A DNA stretch of 64,000 nucleotides from Pseudomonas mangiferae. GTDB lineage: Bacteria; Pseudomonadota; Gammaproteobacteria; Pseudomonadales; Pseudomonadaceae. The DNA lies in assembly GCF_007109405.1 (NCBI RefSeq), contig NZ_VJOY01000006.1:186001-250000 (forward strand), given 5' to 3'. Position 1 is the stretch's first letter; each line of letters opens with the position of its first letter. Below are positions 1 to 9,520 of this stretch, piece after piece. The position numbers and the translations under genes are program-made. The notes beneath the pieces were generated by a model. That model did no database searches. It was not told where the DNA came from and saw only the letters and a list, made by a program, of their open reading frames with translations.

Positions 1-633
1 GAAATCGCCGTGGAAGAAGCCGTCCGCCTGAAAGAGAAGGGCGCGGCCAGCGAGATCGTCGTCGTCTCCATCGGACCGAGCGCCGCTCAGGAACAGCTGC
101 GTACCGCCCTGGCCCTCGGCGCGGACCGCGCGATCCTGGTGGATACCGCCGAAGAGCTGGGTTCCCTGGCCGTGGCCAAGCTGCTCAAGGCTGTGGTGGA
201 CAAGGAGCAGCCGCAACTGGTCATCCTCGGCAAGCAGGCCATCGACAGCGACAACAACCAGACTGGCCAGATGCTCGGCGCCCTGACCGGCTACGCCCAG
301 GGGACCTTCGCCTCCAAGGTGGAGATCGCCGGCGACAAGGCCAACGTGACCCGCGAGATCGACGGCGGCCTGCAGACCGTTTCGCTGACCCTGCCGGCGA
401 TCGTCACCACCGACCTGCGCCTGAACGAGCCGCGCTACGCGTCGCTGCCGAACATCATGAAGGCCAAGAAGAAGCCGCTGGAGACCGTCACTCCGGACGC
501 GCTGGGCGTTTCCGTCGCATCCACCGTGAAGACCCTGAAGGTCGAGGCACCGGCTGCCCGCAGCGCCGGCGTCAAGGTCAAGTCCGTGGCTGAACTGGTC
601 GAGAAACTGAAGAACGAGGCGAAGGTAATCTAA
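1..633 (+). CDS. etfB: Electron transfer flavoprotein beta subunit, 5' end missing
   Basis: The reading frame is open from base 1, so the start lies upstream; about 210 C-terminal residues are present against a usual ~249. ETF is a soluble FAD/AMP heterodimer that takes electrons from acyl-CoA and other dehydrogenases and hands them to ETF-ubiquinone oxidoreductase. The ETF-beta signature is clear, with a V-x-R-x-IDGG segment followed by LPA[13 protein letters not shown], and the nucleotide-binding stretch [14 protein letters not shown] lies near the middle. The stop codon directly abuts the ATG of etfA, so the two are co-transcribed and probably translationally coupled. Identity is secure; only the start is unseen. 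Confidence 0.97.
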   Translation, partial: EIAVEEAVRLKEKGAASEIVVVSIGPSAAQEQLRTALALGADRAILVDTAEELGSLAVAKLLKAVVDKEQPQLVILGKQAIDSDNNQTGQMLGALTGYAQGTFASKVEIAGDKANVTREIDGGLQTVSLTLPAIVTTDLRLNEPRYASLPNIMKAKKKPLETVTPDALGVSVASTVKTLKVEAPAARSAGVKVKSVAELVEKLKNEAKVI

Positions 634-1563
634 ATGACTATCTTGGTTGTTGCTGAACACACGAACGCCGCCCTGGCGCCTGCCACCCTGAACGCCGTCG
701 CCGCGGCGCAGAAGATCGGTGGCGACATTCATGTGCTGGTCGCCGGTCAGGGCGTCGGCGCCGCCGCCGAAGCCGCCAGCAAGATCGCCGGCGTATCCAA
801 GGTGCTGGTCGCCGACAACGCCGCCTTCGCCCACCAGCTGCCGGAGAACGTCGCTCCACTGGTCGCCGAGTTGGGCAAGGGCTACAGCCACATCCTGGCC
901 GCCGCAACCACCAACGGCAAGAACGTGCTGCCGCGTGTTGCTGCCCAGCTGGACGTCGACCAGATCTCCGAGATCATCGCTGTCGAGAGCGCCGATACCT
1001 TCAAGCGCCCGATCTATGCCGGTAACGCCATCGCCACCGTGCAATCCAGCGCTTCGGTGAAGGTCATCACCGTGCGTACCACCGGTTTCGACCCGGTCGC
1101 CGCCGAAGGCGGCTCGGCTGCCGTCGAAGCGGTGAGCACCGGTTCCGACGCGGGCAAGTCGTCCTTCGTCGGCGAAGAGCTGGCCAAGTCCGACCGTCCC
1201 GAACTGACCGCTGCCAAGATCGTCATTTCCGGCGGCCGCGGCATGCAGAACGGCGACAACTTCAAGCACCTCTACGCCCTGGCCGACAAGCTGGGCGCGG
1301 CGGTGGGCGCGTCCCGCGCCGCCGTGGATGCCGGCTTCGTGCCCAACGACATGCAGGTCGGCCAGACCGGCAAGATCGTCGCGCCGCAGCTGTACATCGC
1401 GGTCGGTATCTCCGGTGCGATCCAGCACCTGGCGGGGATGAAGGACTCGAAGGTGATCGTCGCGATCAACAAGGACGAAGAGGCTCCGATCTTCCAGGTG
1501 GCCGACTACGGCCTGGTGGGCGACCTGTTCGAGATCCTGCCGGAACTGACCAACCAGGTCTGA
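634..1563 (+). CDS. etfA: Electron transfer flavoprotein alpha subunit
   Basis: This 309-residue protein is the FAD-binding partner of EtfB. The C-terminal FAD domain carries the ETF-alpha signature, seen as [16 protein letters not shown] followed by [18 protein letters not shown]. Its length is normal for the family. The ATG follows the etfB stop with no gap. A strong intrinsic terminator begins about 20 bases after the stop, so etfBA forms a transcription unit separate from the following genes. FadE, encoded nearby on the other strand at 4271-6718, is the kind of dehydrogenase that feeds this carrier. Confidence 0.98.
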   Translation: MTILVVAEHTNAALAPATLNAVAAAQKIGGDIHVLVAGQGVGAAAEAASKIAGVSKVLVADNAAFAHQLPENVAPLVAELGKGYSHILAAATTNGKNVLPRVAAQLDVDQISEIIAVESADTFKRPIYAGNAIATVQSSASVKVITVRTTGFDPVAAEGGSAAVEAVSTGSDAGKSSFVGEELAKSDRPELTAAKIVISGGRGMQNGDNFKHLYALADKLGAAVGASRAAVDAGFVPNDMQVGQTGKIVAPQLYIAVGISGAIQHLAGMKDSKVIVAINKDEEAPIFQVADYGLVGDLFEILPELTNQV

Positions 1564-1581
1564 TCCGTTCGCCGGTCTCTG

Positions 1582-1609
1582 AAAAACCCGCTCTCGAGCG
1601 GGTTTTTTT
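1582..1609 (+). terminator. Intrinsic terminator after etfBA
   Basis: Arms AAAAACCCGCTC and GAGCGGGTTTTT flank a two-base loop and end in a run of seven T. This is a textbook rho-independent terminator just past the etfA stop. Confidence 0.93.
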
Positions 1610-1758
1610 ATGGGCCGGTGGGCGCTGTCGCAGCCGTCTGCGTCATTGGCCGGCTGCGGCGGATGACCTCGTTGTCATGAGGTCGGGGAATTGGCATAAG
1701 CTAGCATGTGAAGAAAAGGGACCGCAGTCGCGACCCTCACGACAGGCGAGAAGTAAGC

Positions 1759-2586
1759 ATGCGCGCTAGCTCTTCACGGAAACGGTCCCTCGTCCTGCTG
1801 GTTCTTGGCCTCCTTCCGGTACTGGCGGTGGCAGCGGAGCGATGTGAGCGCATCGTCGCTACCGGCAATCCCGAGTATCCGCCCTACCTCTGGCGCGACC
1901 CGCACAACCCCCAGCAACTGATCGGCGCCAATGCCGACCTGCTCGCGCGCATCGCCTCGGAAATCGGGGTGCGCATCGACGTGATCTATACCGGTCCGTG
2001 GTCCCGGGCCCAGGAGGAAGTGCGTAACGGTCGAATCGATCTGGTGGCCGGCGCCTTTCTCACCCTGCCGCGTCTGGAGACCATGGATTTCGTCCACCCC
2101 GCGATGTTCGTCACGCCCAGCGTCGTATGGGTCCGCTATGGTTCGTCGTTCGCCTACAGCACCTGGCGCGACCTGCGCGGGCATCTGGGCGGTACCCTGG
2201 TGAACAACAGCTTCGGTCAGGAATTCGATCGCTACGCCAAGGACAACTTGACCCTGGAGACCGTGCCGAGCCTGACCCAGGCCTACCAGAAGCTGATGCT
2301 GGAGCGCACCGAGTACGTGCTCTACGAGCTCTACCCGGGCCTGGCCCTGGCGGAGTCCATGGGCATGACGGATGCAGTGCAGCCGCTGGAGCCGCCCATT
2401 TCCAGCGAAGGCCTGTACCTGGCACTGTCCCAGCGCTCCGCCTGTAACGAGCCGTGGCTGCGCGGACAGTTGGCGAAAAAGATGACAGAATTGACCGCCG
2501 CCGGGGTGCCGGAAACCCTTCTGCAGCGCAACCTCGAGCGGTGGCGCAGCCAGCATCCGCCACCGGCGACCGTTCCGAATCAATAG
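1759..2586 (+). CDS. Periplasmic substrate-binding protein, amino-acid ABC family 3 type
   Basis: The predicted 275-residue protein opens with a basic, hydrophobic Sec signal peptide (residues about 1-25, ending near AVAAE) and continues as a bacterial extracellular solute-binding family 3 domain. The phrase ATGNPEYPPYLWRD followed by GANADLLARIASEIGV is typical of its first lobe. An in-frame GTG at 1708 would add 17 charged residues before the signal peptide, so ATG 1759 is preferred. No permease or ATPase gene is adjacent, so it may be an orphan receptor rather than part of a transporter. It is followed after 9 bases by two lipoprotein genes, suggesting one unit. The ligand is unknown. Confidence 0.85.
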   Translation: MRASSSRKRSLVLLVLGLLPVLAVAAERCERIVATGNPEYPPYLWRDPHNPQQLIGANADLLARIASEIGVRIDVIYTGPWSRAQEEVRNGRIDLVAGAFLTLPRLETMDFVHPAMFVTPSVVWVRYGSSFAYSTWRDLRGHLGGTLVNNSFGQEFDRYAKDNLTLETVPSLTQAYQKLMLERTEYVLYELYPGLALAESMGMTDAVQPLEPPISSEGLYLALSQRSACNEPWLRGQLAKKMTELTAAGVPETLLQRNLERWRSQHPPPATVPNQ

Positions 2587-2595
2587 GATGCCTTC

Positions 2596-2952
2596 GTGAT
2601 CGAGAAACGCTTACTGGCGATCGGCCTGTCTGGCCTCGCGCTGGCCGGCTGCGCCAAAGACCCGCAGCCCGTCGAACAGTTCCGCCTGAGCGAGCAGGTG
2701 TTGCAACAGGCCAAGGCCGTCGGCGCCGACGACCAGGTCGAGGAGCTGAAGCTGGCCGAGGACAAGTTCGCCCGCGCCAAAGAAAACATGGACGACGAGG
2801 ATTACAAGCGCGCGCGGGTCCTCGCCGAGCAGGCCGAGCTGGATGCCCGCCTGGCGGAGGCCAAGGTGCTGACCCGCAAGAGCCAGGAGCAGGTGGACGA
2901 GCTGGAGCGCCGTATCGAGCGCCTGCGCAAGCAAGTGGGAGAGCAGCCATGA
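2596..2952 (+). CDS. DUF4398-type lipoprotein
   Basis: This 118-residue protein starts at a GTG and has a lipoprotein signal with the lipobox LALAGC (Cys about residue 19). The rest is almost entirely charged helix with many Glu, Ala, Arg and Lys residues, as in DUF4398 proteins, which are short coiled-coil envelope lipoproteins of unknown function. Its stop overlaps the next gene's ATG by four bases, so the two are translationally coupled. In many Pseudomonas a DUF4398 gene pairs with an OmpA-like gene, as here, which suggests a joint role at the outer membrane-peptidoglycan interface. Confidence 0.85.
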   Translation: MIEKRLLAIGLSGLALAGCAKDPQPVEQFRLSEQVLQQAKAVGADDQVEELKLAEDKFARAKENMDDEDYKRARVLAEQAELDARLAEAKVLTRKSQEQVDELERRIERLRKQVGEQP

Positions 2953-3752
2953 AGGTCCGTCACGGTTTCGCTGCCGCGATGCTGCTGGGCGCCCTGGGTG
3001 GCTGCGCGTCCCAGCAGTCCGACGAACAGGTGCTGGACGCCGCCCGCGAGCGCTTCCAGACAGTCAAGGAGAATACCGACGTCCTGCGTAGCGCGCCGCG
3101 CGACGTCCTGCGTGCCGGCGAGTCCCTGGCCCGGGCGGAACGCCTGGCCACTTACTGGGGCAACGGCTCGGACGTGGAGCACTACGCCTACCTCAGCCGT
3201 CGCTACAGCGACATTGCCTGGGAGCACAGCCAGGCCGCGCTGAACCAGGACCGGCTGGCCAAGCTGCAGCTGGAGCGCGAGCGCCTGCAGCTGGCCTTGC
3301 GCGAAGCCAAGCTGCTCAGCGTGCAGCAGCAGGGGCAATGGCTGGAGGAGCAGATGGTCAGCCTGGCCACGGAGACCGAGCGCGGCCTGGTGCTGACCCT
3401 GGGCGACGTGCTGTTCGATACCGGCCATAGCGAGCTCAAGCCGGCCGCCAACCGCACGGTGCTGAAGGTGGTGCAGTTCCTCCAGCTCAACCCGAAACGG
3501 ATCGTGCGGATCGAGGGCTACACCGATAGCAGCGGCGACCGTGAGGAAAACCTCAAGCTGTCCCGGGCTCGCGCCCAGTCGGTGGCGGACGTGTTGATCG
3601 ACCTGGGGGTCGATCCGAAGCGCATTACGGTGGACGGCTACGGCGAAGCGTATTCGCTGGCGGAAAACGCTTCCAGCCGCGGGCGTGCGCAGAACCGCCG
3701 GGTGGAGGTGGTGTTCTCCGACGAGAAGGGCAAGCTGGACGCCCCTCGCTGA
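2949..3752 (+). CDS. OmpA-family peptidoglycan-associated lipoprotein
   Basis: The 267-residue product has a lipoprotein signal with lipobox LGGC (Cys about 19), a helical middle rich in Leu, Glu and Arg (about 75-130, probable coiled coil), and a C-terminal OmpA domain (about 145-262). The OmpA domain shows the peptidoglycan-binding pattern FDTGHSELKPAA, EGYTDSSGDREENLKLSRARA and GRAQNRRVEV. It should anchor the outer membrane to the cell wall. The frame is open far upstream, but ATG 2949 is chosen because it precedes the signal peptide and overlaps the DUF4398 stop. It ends the three-gene group starting at 1759. Confidence 0.92.
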   Translation: MKVRHGFAAAMLLGALGGCASQQSDEQVLDAARERFQTVKENTDVLRSAPRDVLRAGESLARAERLATYWGNGSDVEHYAYLSRRYSDIAWEHSQAALNQDRLAKLQLERERLQLALREAKLLSVQQQGQWLEEQMVSLATETERGLVLTLGDVLFDTGHSELKPAANRTVLKVVQFLQLNPKRIVRIEGYTDSSGDREENLKLSRARAQSVADVLIDLGVDPKRITVDGYGEAYSLAENASSRGRAQNRRVEVVFSDEKGKLDAPR

Positions 3753-3758
3753 GGGAGG

Positions 3759-3779
3759 CGGGCGGCCTTGCGCCGCCCG
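3759..3779. terminator. GC-rich hairpin between convergent genes
   Basis: The arms CGGGCGGC and GCCGCCCG form a strong stem just after the OmpA-lipoprotein stop and before the stop of the convergent gene at 3789. There is no long T run, so termination is probable but not certain. Confidence 0.55.
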
Positions 3780-3788
3780 TTCGTCAAA

Positions 3789-4199
3789 TCAGTGCTTGCT
3801 GGCGTCGGACGGTAGCGCCAACAGCTGTTTTTCCCGGTTCCAGTCGAACGGTTCGCCCCGTTGCTCGGCGTCGTAGCGACGCTCCTCCAGGGTCTGGAAC
3901 AGTTCGATTTCCTCGTCTGGCATGAAGTGCAGGCAGTCGCCGCCGAAGTACCACAGCAGGTCGCGGGGAACCAGGTGGGCGATCTGGGGGTAGCGGTGAA
4001 AGATCTGGCTGAGCAGGTCCTGGCCGAGATAGCGACTGCCTTCCGGGTCGCCGGGCAATTCCGTGAGCAGTTCGTCGAAGCGTTCCAGGAACAGGCCGTG
4101 GGTGTCGTCCGGCACCTGCTCGGCCTCGCCGAGGGCCACCAGGATGCCGCGCAGGTGAGTGAGCAGGGCGAGGGGTAGGTCGAGGTCGGTGGACGCCAT
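3789..4199 (-). CDS. PA2817-family conserved hypothetical protein
   Basis: This 136-residue acidic cytoplasmic protein has no signal peptide and no membrane segment. I recognise it as the conserved pseudomonad protein called the PA2817 family, from motifs such as HRYPQIAHLVPRDLLWYFGG and CLHFMPDEEIELFQ; function is unknown. As I recall, the P. aeruginosa counterpart sits beside the large acyl-CoA dehydrogenase gene, as here, where fadE lies 71 bases upstream on the same strand. The conserved link suggests, but does not show, a role tied to fatty acid degradation. Confidence 0.85.
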   Translation of the reverse strand: MASTDLDLPLALLTHLRGILVALGEAEQVPDDTHGLFLERFDELLTELPGDPEGSRYLGQDLLSQIFHRYPQIAHLVPRDLLWYFGGDCLHFMPDEEIELFQTLEERRYDAEQRGEPFDWNREKQLLALPSDASKH

Positions 4200-4270
4200 G
4201 GCGATGCTCCAGCAATGAAAACGGGCGCGGGAGTATAGAACTCCTCGCGCCCGCTGTCCGTTCCGCCGAA

Positions 4271-6718
4271 TCAGCGGACGGCGTTCTCGCCCAGCTTCAG
4301 GCTCTCCTTGTCGAAGTCATCGACGTCGATCACCTTGCGCCGCGCCACTTCGGCGTCGCGCAGCAGTTGCGCTTCTTCGGCGCTGATCAGCTCGGCCTCG
4401 TGGGCAGCCTCGATCAGCGGCTGGCCCGGCGCGGCCTTCACGCGGCCTTCCTTGTGGGCCTTGTGCAGCTTCTTCTGCAGCGGTACGGCCTTGTCCAGAC
4501 GGTCCACGGCATGCTGCAGCGCGCCAACGGCATCGTTTGGGTCCTGGGGACGGAAGCAGCCGCTGAGCAGGTCTTCCAGCGCCGCGTCGCCTCGCGGACG
4601 ACCGATGATGGCCGCCACGTCGGCATCCAGGGCATCGGACGGGCCCTGGTGGCGGCGTCCCAAGGGGAACACCACCAGCCGAAGCAGGGCGCCGAAGAAG
4701 CGGTTGGGGAAGTTGTGCAGCAGGTCGTCCAGCGCCTGTTCAGCCTTGCCCAGGCTTTCCTCCATCGCCCAGTGGACCAGGGGCGCCAGGTGTTCCGGCT
4801 GGTCCTGGTCGTGGTAGCGCTTGAGCGCCGCCGAGCCGAGATAGAGGTAGCTCAGGGCGTCGCCCAGGCGTGCGGAGAGTCGCTCGCGACGCTTCAGCTC
4901 GCCGCCCAGCAGCATCATGCTGAAGTCGGCGAGCAGGGCGAAGGCGGCGGCCAGGCGGTTCAGTGAGCGGTAGTAGGGACGCGCCAGCGCGTCGCCCGGC
5001 ACCGAGCTGAAGACGCCGAAGCCCAGCCCCAGCAGCAGGGTACTGGCGGCGTTGCTCACGGCGAAGCCGATGTGGCGCAGCAGCAGGTCGTCGAACTCCC
5101 GCAGGGCCTGGTCCTTGTCCTCGCGGGTGGCCAGGGCCATTTCCTTGAGCACGAACGGATGGCAGCGGATGGCACCCTGGCCGAAGATCATCAGGTTGCG
5201 CGACAGGATGTTGGCGCCTTCCACGGTGATGAAGATCGGCGCGCCTTGCCAGGAACGGCCCAAGTAGTTGTTCGGGCCCATGATGATGCCCTTGCCGCCA
5301 TGAATATCCATGGCATGGGCGATGCACTCGCGGCCGCGCTCGGTGAGGTGGTACTTAAGGATCGCCGAGAGCACCGAGGGCTTCTCGCCCAGGTCCACCG
5401 CATTGGCGGTGAGTACGCGGGCACTGTCCATCAACCACGCGTTACCGCCGATGCGCGCCATGGCTTCCTGGATGCCTTCGAAGGCCGACAGGGGGACGTT
5501 GAACTGCTCGCGGATACGGGTGTACTGGCCGGTGACCAGGCTGGTGTACTTGGCTGCGCCGGTCCCCACCGCCGGCAGGGAGATGGAGCGCCCCACGGAC
5601 AGGCAGTTCATCAGCATCATCCAGCCCTTGCCCAGCATCGGCTGCCCGCCGATGAGGTAGTCGAGGGGCACGAACACGTCCTTGCCGTGGTTGGGGCCGT
5701 TCATGAAAGCGGCGCCCAGGGGCAGGTGGCGACGGCCGATGTTGACCCCGGGGGTATCGGTGGGCACCAGCGCCAGGCTGATCCCCAAGTCCACTTCGTC
5801 ACCCAGCAGGTGATCCGGGTCGTACGCCTTGAAGGCCAAGCCCAGCAGCGTGGCGACCGGGCCCAGGGTGATGTAGCGCTTCTCCCAGGTCAGGCGCAGG
5901 CCAATGACTTCCTCGCCCTGCCACTGACCCTTGCAGATGATCCCCACGTCGGGCATCGCGCCGGCATCGGAGCCGGCCAGTGGGCCGGTGAGGGCGAAGC
6001 AGGGAATGTCGTCGCCACGGGCCAGGCGCGGCAGGTAATGGTTGCGCTGCTCGTCGGTGCCGTAGTGCAGCAGCAGCTCGGCGGGGCCGAGGGAGTTGGG
6101 CACCATCACCGTGGACGCCAGGTCACCGCTGCGGGTGGCCAGTTTCATGGCGACCTGGGAGTGGGCGTAGGCCGAGAAGCCCTTGCCGCCGTATTCCTTG
6201 GGAATGATCAGAGCGAAGAAGCCATGCTGCTTGATGTGCTGCCAGGCTCGTTCCGGCAGGTCCAGCTGCTGGCCCACTTCCCAGTCGGTGACCATGGCGC
6301 ACAGCTCTTCCGTGGGGCCGTCGAGGAAGGCCTGTTCCTCTTCGGTGAGCCGCGGTTTCGGGTAGCTCAGCAGCGTGTTCCAGTTCGGGCGGCCGCTGAA
6401 CAGCTCGCCATCCCACCAGACGGTGCCCGCCTCGATGGCGTCCCGCTCGGTTTCCGACATGGGCGGCAGCACTTTCTGGAACCAGTGGAATAGCGGGCCG
6501 CTGAACAGCCGCAGGCGCAGGTCGACGAAGATCAGCGGGATCGCCACGGCCGCCAGCAGCAGCCAGAACACCACCATCAGCCAGGTGGGCGCGTGGCTGA
6601 AGATACCCATCAGGATCAGGTAGGCGCCCACGACGCCCAGGGCCGGTAGCGGCGAAACGCGCCGATGGGCCAGGAAGGCGATGCCCAGCACCAGTACGAC
6701 TAACCAAAGCAGCAACAT
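4271..6718 (-). CDS. fadE: FadE-type acyl-CoA dehydrogenase
   Basis: At 815 residues this matches the large gammaproteobacterial FadE (E. coli FadE is 814), which catalyses the first step of beta-oxidation, acyl-CoA to trans-2-enoyl-CoA, passing electrons to ETF. Three hydrophobic segments occupy residues about 1-70. An acyl-CoA dehydrogenase core follows (about 125-520, with PKEYGGKGFSAYAHSQ, CFALTGPLAGSDAGAMPD and IHGGKGIIMGPNNYLGR), then the long DUF1974-type tail to the end. Nearby etfBA could supply its electron acceptor. I see no clear fatty-acid regulator (PsrA-like) operator in the 409-base upstream gap. Paralogues are common, so the symbol denotes the family. Confidence 0.95.
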   Translation of the reverse strand: MLLLWLVVLVLGIAFLAHRRVSPLPALGVVGAYLILMGIFSHAPTWLMVVFWLLLAAVAIPLIFVDLRLRLFSGPLFHWFQKVLPPMSETERDAIEAGTVWWDGELFSGRPNWNTLLSYPKPRLTEEEQAFLDGPTEELCAMVTDWEVGQQLDLPERAWQHIKQHGFFALIIPKEYGGKGFSAYAHSQVAMKLATRSGDLASTVMVPNSLGPAELLLHYGTDEQRNHYLPRLARGDDIPCFALTGPLAGSDAGAMPDVGIICKGQWQGEEVIGLRLTWEKRYITLGPVATLLGLAFKAYDPDHLLGDEVDLGISLALVPTDTPGVNIGRRHLPLGAAFMNGPNHGKDVFVPLDYLIGGQPMLGKGWMMLMNCLSVGRSISLPAVGTGAAKYTSLVTGQYTRIREQFNVPLSAFEGIQEAMARIGGNAWLMDSARVLTANAVDLGEKPSVLSAILKYHLTERGRECIAHAMDIHGGKGIIMGPNNYLGRSWQGAPIFITVEGANILSRNLMIFGQGAIRCHPFVLKEMALATREDKDQALREFDDLLLRHIGFAVSNAASTLLLGLGFGVFSSVPGDALARPYYRSLNRLAAAFALLADFSMMLLGGELKRRERLSARLGDALSYLYLGSAALKRYHDQDQPEHLAPLVHWAMEESLGKAEQALDDLLHNFPNRFFGALLRLVVFPLGRRHQGPSDALDADVAAIIGRPRGDAALEDLLSGCFRPQDPNDAVGALQHAVDRLDKAVPLQKKLHKAHKEGRVKAAPGQPLIEAAHEAELISAEEAQLLRDAEVARRKVIDVDDFDKESLKLGENAVR

Positions 6719-7127
6719 GCAGAATCCTCCGTGATGACGGCGGGGCAGGGGCGACGGCCGTCATGGCTTGGCGTCCTCGCGCGGGTGCGGCGAGGGTGGA
6801 CCGGGTTCGCTGCCGCTGCGGGCCCGATCGCTAAGGGAGCGGCCCGGCCGGTGTGGCTGGGCGGATGCGAGGCATGCGCCACCGCCCGTCGGCAGCCGGC
6901 CGCTTCGTGGATAGTGACCGCCCTCGGCGGATTCCGTTCGACCTGTCGTACGTTTGCCCGGGGGGCCGGGAGCGGACCGGGCGGTCAGCTCTGGCGCGGC
7001 GCTCGCCGGTCGCACGAGTGCAGGATGAATGCCGTCGATAGCCATCATCGGCGCATCGCCCCTTTTTTCCGGCGGCGAGGATAGGTAGGGTGCTCGACTG
7101 ACCTCCCGCGGCCAAAGGAACGCTTCG
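6719..7127. other. Intergenic region between divergent fadE and glutathione transferase genes
   Basis: This 409-base GC-rich gap shows no convincing gene. It must hold the promoters of both flanking genes. An inverted repeat with arms ATGACGGC (6734-6741) and GCCGTCAT (6757-6764) lies just upstream of fadE and could be an operator or a 5' UTR stem. A short ribosome site (AAAGGAA) precedes the ATG at 7128. Confidence 0.5.
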
Positions 7128-7748
7128 ATGCTGAAAATCTGGGGACGCAAGAATTCGTCCAACGTGCGCAAGGTCCTCTGGTGCGCCGAGGAAGTGGGCG
7201 TGGCCTACGAGAACATCGAGGTCGGCGGTGCCTTCGGCCAGGTGGACGAGCCCGCCTACCGGCAGAAGAACCCCAACGGCCTGGTGCCGACCCTGGAGGA
7301 TGGCGAACTGGTGCTGTGGGAGAGCAACGCCATCGTCCGCTACCTGGCGGCTCGCTATGGCAGCGGCCAGCTGTATGCGGACGATCCCGCCGAGCGGGCC
7401 CGGGCGGACCGATGGATGGACTGGACCACCTCCAGCCTGGCGACGCCCTTCCGGCCGCTGTTCTGGGGCATGATGCGCACCCCGCCGGAACAGCGCGACC
7501 AGCAGGCCATCGCCGCGGCGCTCGACCGGTGCGGTGCGCTGCTGGCGATTCCCGAACGTGCCCTGGTGACGCAGCCGTACCTGTCGGGCGAGGCCTTCGG
7601 CATGGGCGACATCCCCCTGGGTTGCTTCATCTATGGCTGGTTCGAGATGCCCATCGAGCGGCCCGAACTGCCTCACCTGGCGGACTGGTACGCGCGTTTG
7701 CAGCAGCGCCCGGCGTTTCGCCGCGCGGTGATGACGCCGCTCACCTGA
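7128..7748 (+). CDS. Glutathione S-transferase family protein
   Basis: The 206-residue protein has the two-domain cytosolic GST layout. The N-terminal thioredoxin-like domain (about 1-80) has SSNVRKVLWCAEEVG, the cis-Pro loop NPNGLVPTLED and the glutathione-contacting WESNAIVRYLA. An all-helical C-terminal domain (about 85-200) follows. It should conjugate or reduce small electrophiles with glutathione in the cytoplasm; the substrate is unknown. An ABC exporter follows in the same direction after 66 bases, an arrangement I also remember from P. aeruginosa. Confidence 0.93.
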   Translation: MLKIWGRKNSSNVRKVLWCAEEVGVAYENIEVGGAFGQVDEPAYRQKNPNGLVPTLEDGELVLWESNAIVRYLAARYGSGQLYADDPAERARADRWMDWTTSSLATPFRPLFWGMMRTPPEQRDQQAIAAALDRCGALLAIPERALVTQPYLSGEAFGMGDIPLGCFIYGWFEMPIERPELPHLADWYARLQQRPAFRRAVMTPLT

Positions 7749-7814
7749 ACCCGCGGTTGTAATGACCGGCCTCAACCCTCATCTAGCTTCCTTCTTTTTC
7801 CTGGCGTGCATTCC

Positions 7815-8747
7815 ATGAGTTCTGCTCTGTCCATCCGGCAGTTGACCAAGACCTACGGCAACGGCTTCCAGGCCCTCAAGGGCATTGACCTGGATGTCGC
7901 CGAAGGCGATTTCTTCGCCTTGCTCGGCCCCAACGGGGCCGGCAAGTCCACCACCATCGGCATCCTTTCCACCCTGGTGAACAAGACCAGCGGCACGGTG
8001 AACGTCTTCGGCCACGACCTCGACCGCGAACCGTACGCGCTCAAGCGCTGCCTGGGGGTCGTGCCCCAGGAGTTCAACTTCAACCAGTTCGAAAAGGTCT
8101 TCGACATCGTCGTGACCCAGGCCGGCTACTACGGCATCCCGGCCCGGGACGCCAAGGCCCGCGCCGAGGAGTACCTGACCCAGCTGGGCCTGTGGGACAA
8201 GCGCAACGAGCAGTCCCGGACCCTGTCCGGCGGCATGAAGCGGCGCCTGATGATCGCCCGTGCGCTGGTGCACCGGCCGCGGTTGTTGATCCTCGACGAG
8301 CCCACCGCCGGGGTCGACATCGAGCTGCGCCGGTCCATGTGGGGCTTCCTCACCGAGCAGAACCGGCAGGGCATCACCATTATCCTCACCACCCACTACC
8401 TGGAGGAGGCGGAGCAGCTCTGCCGCAACATCGGCATCATCGACCACGGCACCATCGTCGAGAACACTGGCATGCGCGAGCTGCTCGGCAAGCTGCACGT
8501 GGAGACCTTCCTGCTGGACCTGAAGACCCCGCTGGCTGTCGCCCCGGCCCTGGGCGGTTACCCGTCGCGGCTGGCGGACGCCCGTACCCTGGAGGTGCAG
8601 GTGGACAAGAGCCGCGGCATGACCGAGCTGTTCCGCCAATTGGCGGAACACGGCATCGACGTGCTCAGCCTGCGCAACAAGACCAATCGCCTCGAGGAAC
8701 TGTTCGTCTCGCTGGTGGAAAAGAACCTGTCGAAGGTAGCCGTATGA
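7815..8747 (+). CDS. ABC-2 type exporter ATP-binding protein (YadG-like)
   Basis: This 310-residue ATPase has Walker A GPNGAGKST (about residues 38-46), the ABC signature LSGGMKRRL, Walker B LLILDEPTAGVD and the switch histidine in TTHYLEEAE. An upstream in-frame GTG at 7806 is possible, but ATG 7815 is favoured as a normal family N-terminus. Its final ATGA overlaps the permease start, so the pair is translationally coupled. The closest recognised family is E. coli YadG/YadH, exporters of unknown cargo. Confidence 0.93.
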   Translation: MSSALSIRQLTKTYGNGFQALKGIDLDVAEGDFFALLGPNGAGKSTTIGILSTLVNKTSGTVNVFGHDLDREPYALKRCLGVVPQEFNFNQFEKVFDIVVTQAGYYGIPARDAKARAEEYLTQLGLWDKRNEQSRTLSGGMKRRLMIARALVHRPRLLILDEPTAGVDIELRRSMWGFLTEQNRQGITIILTTHYLEEAEQLCRNIGIIDHGTIVENTGMRELLGKLHVETFLLDLKTPLAVAPALGGYPSRLADARTLEVQVDKSRGMTELFRQLAEHGIDVLSLRNKTNRLEELFVSLVEKNLSKVAV

Positions 8748-9520
8748 GCGAACTGCGTCCGAACCTGGTAGCCCTCAACACCATCGTCTACCGCGAGGTG
8801 CGCCGCTTCATGCGCATCTGGGCGCAGACCCTGCTGCCGCCCGCCATTACCATGGTGCTGTACTTCGTCATCTTCGGCAGCCTGATCGGCCGGCAGATCG
8901 GCGAGATGGACGGCTTCACCTACATGGAATACATCGTGCCGGGCCTGATCATGATGTCGGTGATCACCAACGCCTACGGCAACGTGGTGTCCAGCTTCTT
9001 CGGCAGCAAGTTCCAGCGCTCGGTGGAAGAACTGATGGTGGCGCCGGTGTCGCCCCATACCATCCTCCTGGGCTACACCATCGGCGGCGTGCTGCGCGGG
9101 TTGGCGGTGGGGGCGATCGTCACGCTACTGTCGCTGTTCTTCACCCACCTGCAGGTGCACCACCTGGGCATCACCGTGCTGGTGGTGGTGCTGACCGCCA
9201 CGGTGTTCTCCCTGGGGGGCTTCATCAACGCGGTGTTCGCCCGCAACTTCGACGACATCTCCATCATCCCGACTTTCGTCCTGACCCCGCTGACCTACCT
9301 GGGCGGCGTGTTCTACTCGATCCACCTGCTGCCGCCGTTCTGGCAGACCGTGTCCCTGGGCAACCCGATCCTGCACATGGTCAACGCGTTCCGCTACGGC
9401 ATCCTCGGGGTGTCCGACATCGACATCGGTGTCGCCATCGGCCTGATGCTGTTCACCACGGTGGTGCTCTACGTATTCTGCGTGCGCCTCTTGGTCAGTG
9501 GTCGCGGGATGCGCACCTGA
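8744..9520 (+). CDS. ABC-2 type exporter permease (YadH-like)
   Basis: The 258-residue protein has about six membrane segments, an amphipathic N-terminus (VYREVRRFMRIWAQTLLPPA) and the ABC-2 membrane family phrase EYIVPGLIMMSVITNAYGNV. The start is fixed by the four-base overlap with the ATPase stop; the frame is open upstream but antiparallel to conserved ATPase sequence. It forms the channel of the YadG/YadH-like exporter. Its last 26 bases overlap the 3' end of the convergent sensor kinase gene. Confidence 0.93.
   Translation: MSELRPNLVALNTIVYREVRRFMRIWAQTLLPPAITMVLYFVIFGSLIGRQIGEMDGFTYMEYIVPGLIMMSVITNAYGNVVSSFFGSKFQRSVEELMVAPVSPHTILLGYTIGGVLRGLAVGAIVTLLSLFFTHLQVHHLGITVLVVVLTATVFSLGGFINAVFARNFDDISIIPTFVLTPLTYLGGVFYSIHLLPPFWQTVSLGNPILHMVNAFRYGILGVSDIDIGVAIGLMLFTTVVLYVFCVRLLVSGRGMRT

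Noticed and set aside
6853-7041. Short open frames in the fadE-GST gap
   Set aside because: They are Arg-rich, lack ribosome sites and differ between frames; no coding signal.
9495-9520. The 26-base convergent overlap between the ABC permease and sensor kinase as an annotation error
   Set aside because: Both C-termini are family-like, so a small tail-to-tail overlap is real and ordinary.
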